From Haloferula sp. BvORR071 (GTDB lineage Bacteria > Verrucomicrobiota > Verrucomicrobiia > Verrucomicrobiales > Akkermansiaceae): a stretch of DNA of 64,000 nucleotides. Made by a program: the position numbers and the translations under genes. How positions within the stretch are numbered: the first letter of the stretch is position 1; each line of letters starts with the position of its first letter. The notes below the pieces were generated by a model. The model made no database searches. It was given only the letters and a program-made list of their open reading frames with translations, and was not told the origin of the DNA. Shown here one piece after another: positions 28,121 to 37,374 of the stretch. Location of the stretch: contig NZ_BATP01000001.1 of NCBI RefSeq assembly GCF_000739615.1, forward strand, positions 62,001 to 126,000, written 5' to 3'.

Positions 28121-29536
28121 TCATTGAATGGAAGCTTCGGCGGCCGAGCGGCGGGCAGCGAGCGCGCGTTCAATTTCATCAACGCGGCGTTGGTCAAGCG
28201 GGTAGAGAAGCAGCGTGATACCCTTCAGCAAGGCGATCGCTCCCGGAACAAGGGTGAAGGCCAGCGTGATCCCGAGCATCGCCTGCTCGGATTGCGAGGC
28301 GTTCCGCACGAAGCCGAATTGATCGAGGAACAAGGGCAGGAGAAAGCCGCCGACTAGGATCCCGGATTTGATCGAGAACAGGGAGGCCGAGTAAACGAGG
28401 CCGGTCGAGCGCCGTCCGAACTTCCATTCACCGTAGTCCGCGACATCGCCGTAGAGTGCCCAGGTGAGGGCGGAGGTCGGGCCGGCGCAAAACTGTGCGA
28501 TGAGGTTGAGGGCGATCTGGAGGCCGAAGGCATGCGACGGGACCAAGTAGAAGGCGGCGAAGCACAGGCCGGTGATCATGCTCAGCCCCGCGGCATAGTA
28601 CTTCTTGTCGACACGCCGAGCGATCGGGCTGAGGCAGGCGGTGCCTAGTAAAAGCCCGAGGGCCCCCGCGGTGAGGAAGATCGTGCTGCGGTCGAGGCCC
28701 CACAGCAGCGACGAGCCGTCATCCCCGGCGACATACTTGAAATAGAACAAGGTGCTGCCGGAACGCAGCGCGATGAAGGCGGTCGAAAGGATCGAGGCGA
28801 GGAGCAGGATCAGCCATGGCCGGTTGCGGAGCAGTTCGCGGATCTCCCCCAGGGCATGGCTCTCCTGGCCCGGTGGTGGCGTGACGCGCTCGCGGGTGCT
28901 GGCGAAGGTGATCAGGAACATGATCACCGACAGAGTGGCGAAGATCGCCATGGTGAACTTGAATCCCTGGATCTCGTCATCGCCACCGAGCGCACGCACG
29001 AGAGGCCGCACCAAGAGCGAGATCAGCAAGGCGCCGGCGAAGGCCCCGATGAAGCGGAAGGTTGCGGCCTGGGTGCGGGTCCGCGAGGAGGGACTGATGA
29101 CTCCGAGCAGTGAGGAGTAGGGGACGTTGATCACCGTGTAGCTCAGCATCATCAGGCCGTAGGTGATGTAGGCGTAGATCACCTTGCCTTGCTCGCCGAA
29201 GTCCGGCGCGGCGAACATCAGGTATCCGCAGAGGCCATAGGGAATCGCGCCCCACAAGAGGTAAGGGCGGAACTTTCCCCAGCGCGTCTGAGTGCGGTCG
29301 GCGAGCAGTCCCATGCCCACGTCGGCGATCGCATCGGCGCCGCGGATGAGCGGCAGCATCCACAGCAGCACGGCGGCGGGGATGCCCCAGACATCCACGT
29401 AGTAGTAGGTAAGGAAGATGTTGAAGGTCTGGAAGAAGAAGTTCGATGCCGTGTCGCCGAGTGCATAGCCCGCATACTCGCGGGTGCTCAGGCGGTCGTT
29501 GCCGGAGGATGATTCAGCGGCAGGGGAGGGATTCAT
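28121..29536 (-). CDS. GPH-family sugar/cation symporter
   Basis: The 471-residue inner-membrane transporter has 12 likely membrane segments and belongs to the glycoside-pentoside-hexuronide family (MelB/XynB/UidB type). Signature segments are YALGDTASNFFFQTFNIF, LIRGADAIADVGMGLLADRT and WGKFRPYLLWGAIPYG. The later RRSTGLVYSASLFSIKSG is also typical. A second member lies at 37375-38889. Position beside xylonate dehydratase and FAH genes suggests uptake of xylose, xylo-oligosaccharides or sugar acids, but specificity is inferred. It is transcribed divergently from the FAH gene. Confidence 0.92.
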   Translation of the reverse strand: MNPSPAAESSSGNDRLSTREYAGYALGDTASNFFFQTFNIFLTYYYVDVWGIPAAVLLWMLPLIRGADAIADVGMGLLADRTQTRWGKFRPYLLWGAIPYGLCGYLMFAAPDFGEQGKVIYAYITYGLMMLSYTVINVPYSSLLGVISPSSRTRTQAATFRFIGAFAGALLISLLVRPLVRALGGDDEIQGFKFTMAIFATLSVIMFLITFASTRERVTPPPGQESHALGEIRELLRNRPWLILLLASILSTAFIALRSGSTLFYFKYVAGDDGSSLLWGLDRSTIFLTAGALGLLLGTACLSPIARRVDKKYYAAGLSMITGLCFAAFYLVPSHAFGLQIALNLIAQFCAGPTSALTWALYGDVADYGEWKFGRRSTGLVYSASLFSIKSGILVGGFLLPLFLDQFGFVRNASQSEQAMLGITLAFTLVPGAIALLKGITLLLYPLDQRRVDEIERALAARRSAAEASIQ

Positions 29537-29631
29537 GTTTTGGAAATACGATGAACGTAGGAGTTCGGCGCTGATTCCTTGTCATCTGCCACAAGGATGG
29601 CTGGACAAGTCGATGCCATCGTCCATTGCTG

Positions 29632-30468
29632 ATGGAACTTATGATCCGCGTTTATTGCGATTCCATCGGGCTGGTGCTGGAGTCTGCCGGCACGGTTCGC
29701 CGCGCTGCCGGCGATCTTGGCATGGATGATCTCTTCACTTCCAGCGATCCTCTTGCGCTGATCCGCAAGGCCTGGGATGCGGGCGAAGCGGGCACGCTTC
29801 CCGCTCAAGCGCTGGCGCCGATCGGCAGCCAGGAGATCTGGGCGGCAGGTGTGACTTACCTGCGGAGCCGCACCGCACGCATGGAGGAATCCAAGGATGC
29901 GGGCGGCGGCACCTTCTACGACAAGGTTTACAACGCCGAGCGGCCGGAACTGTTCTTCAAGGGCACCCCGCACCGCGTTGCAGGTCCGGGCATGGATGTG
30001 CGCATCCGTGGCGACTCGAAGTGGAATGTCCCCGAGCCGGAGCTGACCCTGGCGATCAACCGCGAGGGCAAGATCTTCGGCTACACGGTGGGCAATGACA
30101 TGAGCTCGCGCGACATCGAGGGCGAGAACCCGCTCTACCTGCCGCAGGCAAAGGTCTACGACCGCTCCACCGGCTTGGGCCCCTGCCTCCTCGTATGCGA
30201 TGAAATCCTGGTACCGGAGACAGCCATCGAGCTGGAGATCCGCCGCGATGGCGCGGCCGTATTCTCCGGCGCCACCAGTGTGAGCCAGATCAAGCGGACC
30301 TTTCCCGAACTCGCCGGCTTCCTCTTCCGTGACAACAGCTTTCCGCATGGTGCCTATCTGCTGACCGGCACCGGCATCGTGCCGCCGGACTCTTTCACCT
30401 TGCAGTCGGGTGATGAGGTTCGCATCACCATCGCTCCGATCGGCACCCTGGTGAACAAGGTCGCGTGA
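29632..30468 (+). CDS. FAH-family 2-keto-3-deoxy-pentonate dehydratase (XylX-like)
   Basis: The 278-residue protein has the fumarylacetoacetase C-terminal fold. Metal-site motifs are [40 protein letters not shown] and [12 protein letters not shown]. Family members next to YjhG/YagF-type dehydratases convert 2-keto-3-deoxy-xylonate or -arabinonate to alpha-ketoglutarate semialdehyde, the second dehydration of the Weimberg pathway. The gene for that dehydratase starts 21 bases downstream, which supports the assignment. The start may be ATG 29632 or 29641; neither has a strong ribosome-binding site. Confidence 0.78.
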   Translation: MELMIRVYCDSIGLVLESAGTVRRAAGDLGMDDLFTSSDPLALIRKAWDAGEAGTLPAQALAPIGSQEIWAAGVTYLRSRTARMEESKDAGGGTFYDKVYNAERPELFFKGTPHRVAGPGMDVRIRGDSKWNVPEPELTLAINREGKIFGYTVGNDMSSRDIEGENPLYLPQAKVYDRSTGLGPCLLVCDEILVPETAIELEIRRDGAAVFSGATSVSQIKRTFPELAGFLFRDNSFPHGAYLLTGTGIVPPDSFTLQSGDEVRITIAPIGTLVNKVA

Positions 30469-30489
30469 GTCTTCAATCTGCATGCGACG

Positions 30490-32421
30490 ATGAACCCGAT
30501 CTTCGATTCCGGCGATGAGGCGATTTACACGCTGCGGACCACCGCCCCCGGTCCTTCCGGCAGCCTGCCGCTCGACGCGGAACGCCTGCGCGGGATGTCG
30601 AGCGGTGAGCTCTTCGGCTGGACCCAGAATGCCGGCATGGGCTGGTCGCCCGCAGCGATGCTCGGCAAGCAATTCCTGATCCTCAGCACGCAGGGCGGCA
30701 TCCGTGCTGCCGATGGCAGGCCGGTGGCGCTGGGTTACCACACCGGGCACTGGGAAGTCGGCTTGCTGATGGAGGAGGCGGCCCGTGAGTTTGCCACGGC
30801 CAAGGCGATTCCCTTTGCCGGTTACGTCAGTGATCCCTGCGACGGCCGCACCAATGGCACCCATGGCATGCTCGATAGCCTGCCCTATCGCAACGATGCT
30901 GCTATCGTGTTGCGCCGTCTGATCCGCTCGCTGCCCACCCGGCGCGGGGTGCTGGGCGTGGCCACTTGTGACAAGGGCTTGCCCGCGATGCTGATGGCGC
31001 TTGCTGGCAGTCCGGATCTGCCCGTGGTGCTGGTGCCGGGCGGTGTCACCTTGTTGGCCGAGGAAGCCGAGGACACCGCGAAGGTCCAGACCCTCGCGGC
31101 ACGCTTTGCCCGTGGCGAGATCGCCCTCGACCATGCCGCGGAAATGGGCTGCAAGGCCTGCGGTTCGCCCGGCGGTGGTTGCCAATTCATGGGCACAGCC
31201 GCCACGAGCCAAGTCGTGGCGGAAGCACTCGGCCTCGCCTTGCCGCATGCCGCGCTGGCTCCTTCTGGTTCCGCGATCTGGCGCGATGTCGCCCGCCGCT
31301 CGGCCCGCGCCCTCATGGCGCTGGATGCCGCGGGCACGAGAGGTCGCGAGATCCTCACCGCTGATTCGATCCACAATGCGATGGTCTGCCATGCGGCCTT
31401 CGGTGGGTCCACCAATCTCGTGCTGCATGTCCCGGCCATTGCACATGCCGCTGGCTTGCCACGGCCGACGGTGGACGATTGGGCGCGCATCAATCGGAGC
31501 GTTCCGCGCCTGGTCGATTCGCTGCCGAACGGCCCACGCCACTTCGCCACCGTGCAAGTCTATCTGGCCGGTGGTGTCCCGGAAGCGATGCTCCACCTGC
31601 GCGACTTGGGCTTGCTGAAGCTCGATGCCCGAAGTGTGACTGGAATGACTCTGGGCGAGAACCTGGAGTGGTGGGAGAAGAGCGAGCGCCGTGTCCGCTT
31701 GAAGGAAAAGCTGCGGATCCTCGATGGCATCGACCGGGGGGATGTGATCATGTCCGCCGCTTGCGCCCGTGATCGCGGGCTGAGCAGCACGGTAACTTTC
31801 CTGCGTGGCAACCTTGCTCCGGAAGGTGCGCTGGTGAAGAGCACCGCTATAGCCCCGGATCTGATCGGGGCGGATGGGGTCTTCCTTCACGAGGGACCGG
31901 CCCGGGTCTTTACCAGCGAAAGCGGGGCGATTGAGGCTATCAAGGCGGGACTTTTGAACCCGGGTGAGGTCATGGTCTTGGCCGGGATTGGCCCGGGTTG
32001 CGGCATGCCGGAGACCTATCAGGTCACCTCCGCGCTCAAGCATGTGAAGGATGGCCAGAGGATCGCACTGATCACGGATGGCCGCTTCTCCGGGGTCTCT
32101 ACCGGTGCCTGCATCGGTCATGTCAGTCCCGAGGCGTGGGCCGGCGGGCCGATCGGCAAACTGCGCGACGGCGACCGGATCCGCCTGAGGATCGATACCA
32201 AGACGCTTGAGGGTTCGGTCGATGTGGTCTCGCTCACGGCGGAGGAGCTGGCTTCCCGGAGAATCCATCCCGAGCTCCAGCCGCATCCCCACTTGCCGGC
32301 GGACACCCGCTTGTGGTCCGCACTGCAGAACGCCAGCGGCGGCAGCTGGGCCGGCTGTGTCTATGATGTGGATCGGATCGCGCATCTGCTGGAGCTCGGC
32401 CTAACAGCCGAATCGCGGTGA
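30490..32421 (+). CDS. YjhG/YagF-type D-xylonate dehydratase (IlvD/Edd family)
   Basis: The 643-residue enzyme has IlvD/Edd hallmarks. Iron-sulfur ligand candidates are the Cys in [12 protein letters not shown] and in [20 protein letters not shown], with [36 protein letters not shown] and [20 protein letters not shown]. Length and the N-terminal [20 protein letters not shown] place it with the YjhG/YagF branch (about 650 residues) rather than IlvD (about 560-615). That branch dehydrates D-xylonate to 2-keto-3-deoxy-xylonate. It forms an operon with the FAH gene. It ends six bases before the converging oxidoreductase gene. Confidence 0.88.
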   Translation: MNPIFDSGDEAIYTLRTTAPGPSGSLPLDAERLRGMSSGELFGWTQNAGMGWSPAAMLGKQFLILSTQGGIRAADGRPVALGYHTGHWEVGLLMEEAAREFATAKAIPFAGYVSDPCDGRTNGTHGMLDSLPYRNDAAIVLRRLIRSLPTRRGVLGVATCDKGLPAMLMALAGSPDLPVVLVPGGVTLLAEEAEDTAKVQTLAARFARGEIALDHAAEMGCKACGSPGGGCQFMGTAATSQVVAEALGLALPHAALAPSGSAIWRDVARRSARALMALDAAGTRGREILTADSIHNAMVCHAAFGGSTNLVLHVPAIAHAAGLPRPTVDDWARINRSVPRLVDSLPNGPRHFATVQVYLAGGVPEAMLHLRDLGLLKLDARSVTGMTLGENLEWWEKSERRVRLKEKLRILDGIDRGDVIMSAACARDRGLSSTVTFLRGNLAPEGALVKSTAIAPDLIGADGVFLHEGPARVFTSESGAIEAIKAGLLNPGEVMVLAGIGPGCGMPETYQVTSALKHVKDGQRIALITDGRFSGVSTGACIGHVSPEAWAGGPIGKLRDGDRIRLRIDTKTLEGSVDVVSLTAEELASRRIHPELQPHPHLPADTRLWSALQNASGGSWAGCVYDVDRIAHLLELGLTAESR

Positions 32422-32427
32422 AGGGAA

Positions 32428-33714
32428 TCAGCCTTGGAAAGGATGCTTCCACGGGGCGCGATACTCGCGCTTCAGTAGCTTGGAGGCTTCGGGATTGCCG
32501 CTGATCTGTTCGCTCTTGGCATCCCAGGCGATGCGGGAGCCGGTATCGTAGGAGATCATAGCCAGCTTCACGGCGGTGGTGGAGAGGAAGCCCTCTTCGA
32601 TCCGGCAGGCGGGCTGGCGGCGCTCGCGCACGGCCAGCAGGAAGTCCGCGAGGTGATCCGCGCTGGAGTCGTTCATGCTCTCCTGGACCTGCGGCTTGGG
32701 ATCGCGGCCGCGCGGCATGACAATCCATTTATTGTCGGTGCAGAAGACGGTTTCCTTCTCGCCGTAGAGGAAGATGCCGTTCGAGGTGGAGGGATCGAAG
32801 TCCTGGGCGCCCCAGATGCGCTGATGCCAGGTGAGCGGGAAGTTATCGAACTCGAAATGGACTGTTAGAAGATCCGGCGTTGTGATCTTGCCCTTGAGGT
32901 GATGGAGGCCGCCGGCAGCAGTGACGGCGCTGGGCGCGCCCAAGCCGAGGATCCAGCGGGCATTGTCGATGAGGTGCACCCCCCAGTCGACGAGGTGACC
33001 TTGGCCGGTGGTCTTCTCCAGGCGCCAGTTCATGTGGCCCACTGCGGGGCTGTAGGGGATCAGCGGCGCGGGGCCGCACCACTGGTTCCAGTCGAGGCTG
33101 GCCGGCGGATCGACGGGCGAGGGATCGGGGGTTGCCGGGGTATAGTGGATCTGTGCCTCGGCGGAGATGATGCGTCCGGCTTTGCCTTCCTGGATGTACT
33201 TGCGGGCATTGGCGAAACCGGTGGCGTGGCGGCGCTGGAAGCCGATTTGCACGATGTTGCCAGCCTTGCGCGCGGCATCGACCATCGCGCGGCCTTCGCG
33301 GATATCGTAGGCCAGCGGCTTCTCGCAGTAGATGTCGAGGCCCTTGCTGCAGGCGGCGATGAAGGGCAGGGCATGCCACTGTGGCGGGGTGGCGATGATC
33401 ACGGCTTTCAAGCCTTCGGCATCGAGCAATTCCTCGTAGGCCTTGAAGATTTTAGGGCGGCTGCCCTGAAGCTTGTCGATTTCATCCGCGGCCTTCGCGA
33501 GGTGATCGCTGTCGACATCGCAGAGCGCGATGATCTCCACGCCGCCGGCTTTCAATGCCGCGCGAGCGTCGATCAAACCCCACCAGCCGCAGCCGATGAG
33601 ACCCAACTTCAGAGGCGGTGCGGCGGGTGAATCGGCGGCTTGGGAGCGCAGTGCGGTGAAGGCGGCCGCGGCAGCGGTGGTGCCGAGGAAGGAGCGGCGT
33701 TGGAGCGTGGTCAT
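32428..33714 (-). CDS. Gfo/Idh/MocA oxidoreductase with Tat signal
   Basis: The 428-residue protein starts MTTLQRRSFLGTTAAAAAFT, a twin-arginine export signal. The Rossmann segment LKLGLIGCGWWGLIDARAAL and the catalytic-type EKP motif (GLDIYCEKPLAYDIREGRAM) follow. The C-terminal half has the family's beta sheet (HLVDWGVHLIDNARWILGLG). Exported members are abundant in Verrucomicrobia and Planctomycetes and act on sugars by NAD(P)-linked oxidation, reduction or C-O cleavage with tightly bound cofactor. It diverges from the ThuA/PVC fusion gene and shares an operator-like palindrome with it. It is one candidate for sugar oxidation here. Confidence 0.88.
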   Translation of the reverse strand: MTTLQRRSFLGTTAAAAAFTALRSQAADSPAAPPLKLGLIGCGWWGLIDARAALKAGGVEIIALCDVDSDHLAKAADEIDKLQGSRPKIFKAYEELLDAEGLKAVIIATPPQWHALPFIAACSKGLDIYCEKPLAYDIREGRAMVDAARKAGNIVQIGFQRRHATGFANARKYIQEGKAGRIISAEAQIHYTPATPDPSPVDPPASLDWNQWCGPAPLIPYSPAVGHMNWRLEKTTGQGHLVDWGVHLIDNARWILGLGAPSAVTAAGGLHHLKGKITTPDLLTVHFEFDNFPLTWHQRIWGAQDFDPSTSNGIFLYGEKETVFCTDNKWIVMPRGRDPKPQVQESMNDSSADHLADFLLAVRERRQPACRIEEGFLSTTAVKLAMISYDTGSRIAWDAKSEQISGNPEASKLLKREYRAPWKHPFQG

Positions 33715-33763
33715 AGCGGTAGGGCTACAACTTGGGCGAAGGGTGACGTCGAAGACGAGCGGA

Positions 33764-33781
33764 AAATTAACCGATTAATTT
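33764..33781. promoter_or_regulatory. LacI-type operator candidate
   Basis: AAATTAACCGATTAATTT is an 18-bp palindrome with one mismatched pair beside the central CG. It lies between divergent genes (Gfo/Idh/MocA and the ThuA/PVC fusion). Its 14-bp core ATTAACCGATTAAT recurs exactly at 44412-44425, upstream of the esterase/xylanase operon. The central CG and AT-rich arms fit LacI-family operators; the LacI gene at 39048 is the obvious candidate regulator. Confidence 0.6.
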
Positions 33782-33870
33782 AAACTTGCATCCGGACGTC
33801 CGGACGGGCAGCAAATGTCGCCAGCCCGGCGCAAGTGTCGTGCCGGCAAAACCCTTTGCGAATCGCTCCT

Positions 33871-36800
33871 ATGCGCGCCATCCGTCTCATCTCCCTCCTG
33901 CCACTGGCCGTCCTTGGGGCGCTGTTGGCCCAACCGATGGTCACTCCCAAGCCCGAGGCTCGCCGCCTTGAGGTGCTGTTCTTCGGAGCTCCCACGGCGA
34001 ATGGGCCGGGTCATGATCCGGTGACCCGTTACCGCGTGATCAAGCGTTACCTCGGCACCGAGGGAATCGATTTCTCCTACAGCGAGAATCCTGCTGAGGC
34101 ACTGAATGCAGACACGCTCGCGAAGTACGACGCGGTGCTCATGTACGGGAACTGGGCGCAGGGCGGACCGATGCCTGCGGAGCAGCTCAAGGCGCTTGAA
34201 GACTACGTCGAGAAGGGCGGTGCCTTCCTGCCGATCCACTGCGCATCGGCCTGCTACGGTGGCTCGCCGGACTTCATCAAGTTGGTCGGCGGGCGCTTCA
34301 AGAGCCATGGCGGCGGTGTCTTCCGCGTTTCGAACGAGAGCCCGGAGCATGAGATTATGCGCGGCTACGGTGGCTTCGAGGCATGGGATGAAAGCTATGT
34401 TCACGACCAGCAGGGCGACGACCGCACGATCCTGGAGAAGCGCGAGGGCGAGCCGTGGACCTGGATCCGCCAGCAGGGGAAGGGGAGGGTGTTCTACACC
34501 GCCGCGGGCCATGACCATCGGGTCTGGGATCAGCCCGCCTTCCGTGAACTGATCAAGCGCGCGATCCTGTGGAGTGTGGGATCGGAAAAGCAGCAAGTGC
34601 TCCAGGCGCTCCAGTTGCCCAAGCTGGAAGAGCAGGAGGTGAAGCTTCCCGGCTATGTAAAGCGCGAGCTCATCACCAAGGCGCAGAAGCCGCTGTCCGC
34701 AGAGGACTCGATGAAGCTGGCGCAGGTGCCCGCGGGCTTCGAGCTCTCACTGTTCGCGGCCGAGCCGGACATCGTGAACCCGATCTTCGTAAACTGGGAT
34801 CACAAGGGCCGCGCCTTCATCATCCAGACCGTCGACTATCCGAACAACCTGCACGCGGGGAACCTGGGCAACGACAAGATTATCATCGCCGAGGACAGCG
34901 ACAAGGACTGCCGCGCCGACAAGTTCACGACCTTCGTGGACAAGCTTTCAATCCCGACCTCGCTGGTTTTCGCGAATGGCGGGGTGATCTGCACCAACGG
35001 CAGCGAGATGCTCTTCCTCAAGGACACGGATGGCGACGACAAGGCCGATGTGCGCACGGTGCTGTTCAGCGGCTTCGGTATGGGGGATACGCACGCGGGC
35101 GTCTCGAACCTGCGCTATGGCCACGATGGCTGGATCTACGCCACCGTAGGCTACTCCGGCTTCCGCGGCAGTGTCGGCGGCAAGCAGTACCAGTTCAGCC
35201 AAGGCGTGTTCCGCTTCAAGCCGGACGGCTCCGAACTCGAATACCTCCAACCGACGACGAACAACACTTGGGGACTCGGGATGACCTCGGACTTCGACAT
35301 CATGGGCTCCACGGCGAATGGCAATCCGTCCTTCTACCTGACGCATCCGGAAGCAGCCTATGCGGCCGCCGGGCGACGTGCCCCGCGCACCCCACGGGCG
35401 GACGATAATCCGATCTTCAACCCAAGCTCCGCCGACATCCGGCAGGTGGATCAACACGAGCGCTACACCGCCGGGGCCGGCCATGCCTTCTACACCGCGG
35501 GGCGCTTCCCAGAAGCCTGGCGCGAGAAGACGGCCTTTGTCACGGAGGCCACCGGCAAGCTGGTGGGGACCTTTGATGTGACGCGCACGGGATCCGGCTA
35601 CAAGGCAGCCCAGCGTTTCAACAACCTCTACAACAGCGCCGACGCTTGGTCGGGTCCGGTCTGTGCCGAAGTCGGTCCGGATGGTGCGATGTGGATCTGC
35701 GACTGGTACAACCTGATCATCCAGCACAACCCGACGCCAAATGTAAGCTCCTCCGGAATGGATGCGAAAACAGGCAAGGGCAACGCCTACGAGACGCCGC
35801 TGCGCGACACCCAGTATGGCCGCGTTTACCGGATCTATCCCAAGGGCAGCTATGATGACGCGAACCCCGGCCTGGATGCCGAGCATCCGGAGACGCTTAT
35901 AGCTGCCCTGGATCATCCGAATCTCCTGTGGCGTCTCCACGCGCAGCGACTGATCGTCGAAGGTGGCAAGAAGGAACTGGCTGAGAAGCTCAAGGGCCTG
36001 GCTGCTGCCGGTAGCCGTGGCTCGGCCCATGCGGTGTATGCACTTGCCGGACTCGCCGTGATCGAGCCGGCCACGGTGGCCGCGGCTTTGAAGTCGGATG
36101 TCCGGGCGGTGCAGCGAGCCGGGATCAAGGTTGCGACGCCGCCGCAGCTCAAGGAGGCCTATGTGAGCGGCGGCACGGTGAAGGTCGCGGGTGACCGAGA
36201 ACTGGCGGAGGTGCTGGTGTCGCTTTCGCGGCTGCCCTTGGACAAGGAACTTGGCGAGGCCTTGTTCCAGCTCATTACCAAGGAGGAGTCGCGCATCACC
36301 GATGAGGTTGTGCTCAAGGACGCCTGGCAGATCGCCGCGAACCGGCATGCCGCCAGCGTGACCGCGGCGACCAAGGCGGCCGGTTACACCGGTGAGGCGA
36401 GCGAGCAGCGGGAGATGCCGAACCTGATGCCGAATCCGGGCTTCAACGAGGTTTCCGAAGGCAAGCCGACCGGCTGGGGCGAAGTGCGAGTCTATGGCGA
36501 TGGCACGCCCTTCGAGGTGGCCAGCACGCCGGAGGGCCGCAATGGCACGCCGGGGTTGGTGCTTTCCTCTAACAAGGTCGTCGACGGCGGGGCTGTAGTG
36601 AACCTGCGGGTCAAGCTGGCCACGCGCTATCGTCTCTCCGCCTGGGTGAAGACGGTGAACCTCAAGCCGGTCGGGGAAGGTCTGGGGACCATGCTCTTTG
36701 TCGAAGGCGGCGACCGCAGCAACTACGTGAAGGGCGACTCGGATTGGACCAATGTCTCTACCGAGCTCGAGACGGGAGACCGCACGCGATTGCTGGTCCA

Positions 36801-37341
36801 CTGCCTGATTGGGGCCTTCGGCGGGGCCAGCGGCACGGTGATTTACGATGACATTTCGCTCACCGAGATCCCCGGTGCCAGTGGCGCAAAGGGCCTCCTT
36901 TCCGAGTTGGCCGCAAAGGCGGATAGCGCCGGGACCGCCGCTTCCAAGAAGAAGTTCGCGCCCGATCCCGAGGTCCACAAGCGCGGCGGGGAGATCTATG
37001 GCATGACCTGCGTGGCCTGCCACCAGCCGACCGGTGCAGGCTTGGAAGGCGCCTTCCCACCGCTCGATGGTTCGGACTGGGCCACGGGCGATCCCTCGCT
37101 GCCGATCCGGATCGTCACCGGCGGCTTGCAAGGGCCAGTGAAGGTGCTGGGCCATGATTTCAACGGCGTGATGCCCGCCCACACCGACCTGGACGACCAG
37201 AAGGTCGCGGACGTGCTGACTTATGTCCGCCAAAGCTGGTCGAACGACGCGGCTGCGGTGACGCCGGCTCAGGTGAAGGAAGTCCGGGACAAGCACAAGG
37301 ATCGCAGTGCGCCTTGGACGGCCGGCGAGCTGGGCCGTTGA
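33871..37341 (+). CDS. ThuA - PVC heme-binding dehydrogenase - cytochrome c fusion
   Basis: The 1156-residue exported protein has a signal peptide (SLLPLAVLGALLAQ). Residues about 30-225 form a ThuA-like domain (VLMYGNWAQGGPMPAEQLKA, FLPIHCASACYGGSPDF). About 285-650 is the PVC-type beta-propeller dehydrogenase domain (VPAGFELSLFAAEPDIVNPI, DGAMWICDWYNLIIQHNP). A carbohydrate-binding-like jelly roll lies at about 850-1000 (MPNPGFNEVSEGKPTGWGEV). The C-terminal class I cytochrome c has CVACH near 1047-1051 and an axial Met candidate in GVMPAH. PVC dehydrogenases are thought to oxidise sugars in the periplasm. Context suggests xylose or xylo-oligosaccharide. The ATG at 33871 begins the signal peptide. 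Confidence 0.85.
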   Translation: MRAIRLISLLPLAVLGALLAQPMVTPKPEARRLEVLFFGAPTANGPGHDPVTRYRVIKRYLGTEGIDFSYSENPAEALNADTLAKYDAVLMYGNWAQGGPMPAEQLKALEDYVEKGGAFLPIHCASACYGGSPDFIKLVGGRFKSHGGGVFRVSNESPEHEIMRGYGGFEAWDESYVHDQQGDDRTILEKREGEPWTWIRQQGKGRVFYTAAGHDHRVWDQPAFRELIKRAILWSVGSEKQQVLQALQLPKLEEQEVKLPGYVKRELITKAQKPLSAEDSMKLAQVPAGFELSLFAAEPDIVNPIFVNWDHKGRAFIIQTVDYPNNLHAGNLGNDKIIIAEDSDKDCRADKFTTFVDKLSIPTSLVFANGGVICTNGSEMLFLKDTDGDDKADVRTVLFSGFGMGDTHAGVSNLRYGHDGWIYATVGYSGFRGSVGGKQYQFSQGVFRFKPDGSELEYLQPTTNNTWGLGMTSDFDIMGSTANGNPSFYLTHPEAAYAAAGRRAPRTPRADDNPIFNPSSADIRQVDQHERYTAGAGHAFYTAGRFPEAWREKTAFVTEATGKLVGTFDVTRTGSGYKAAQRFNNLYNSADAWSGPVCAEVGPDGAMWICDWYNLIIQHNPTPNVSSSGMDAKTGKGNAYETPLRDTQYGRVYRIYPKGSYDDANPGLDAEHPETLIAALDHPNLLWRLHAQRLIVEGGKKELAEKLKGLAAAGSRGSAHAVYALAGLAVIEPATVAAALKSDVRAVQRAGIKVATPPQLKEAYVSGGTVKVAGDRELAEVLVSLSRLPLDKELGEALFQLITKEESRITDEVVLKDAWQIAANRHAASVTAATKAAGYTGEASEQREMPNLMPNPGFNEVSEGKPTGWGEVRVYGDGTPFEVASTPEGRNGTPGLVLSSNKVVDGGAVVNLRVKLATRYRLSAWVKTVNLKPVGEGLGTMLFVEGGDRSNYVKGDSDWTNVSTELETGDRTRLLVHCLIGAFGGASGTVIYDDISLTEIPGASGAKGLLSELAAKADSAGTAASKKKFAPDPEVHKRGGEIYGMTCVACHQPTGAGLEGAFPPLDGSDWATGDPSLPIRIVTGGLQGPVKVLGHDFNGVMPAHTDLDDQKVADVLTYVRQSWSNDAAAVTPAQVKEVRDKHKDRSAPWTAGELGR

Positions 37342-37374
37342 TACGGGATCAACCTTCACCGCGGACCTCTGCCC

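Noticed and set aside
29533-32385. 950-residue minus-strand open frame over the FAH and xylonate dehydratase genes
   Set aside because: Antisense of two clear enzyme genes, no family resemblance, composition of a shadow frame.
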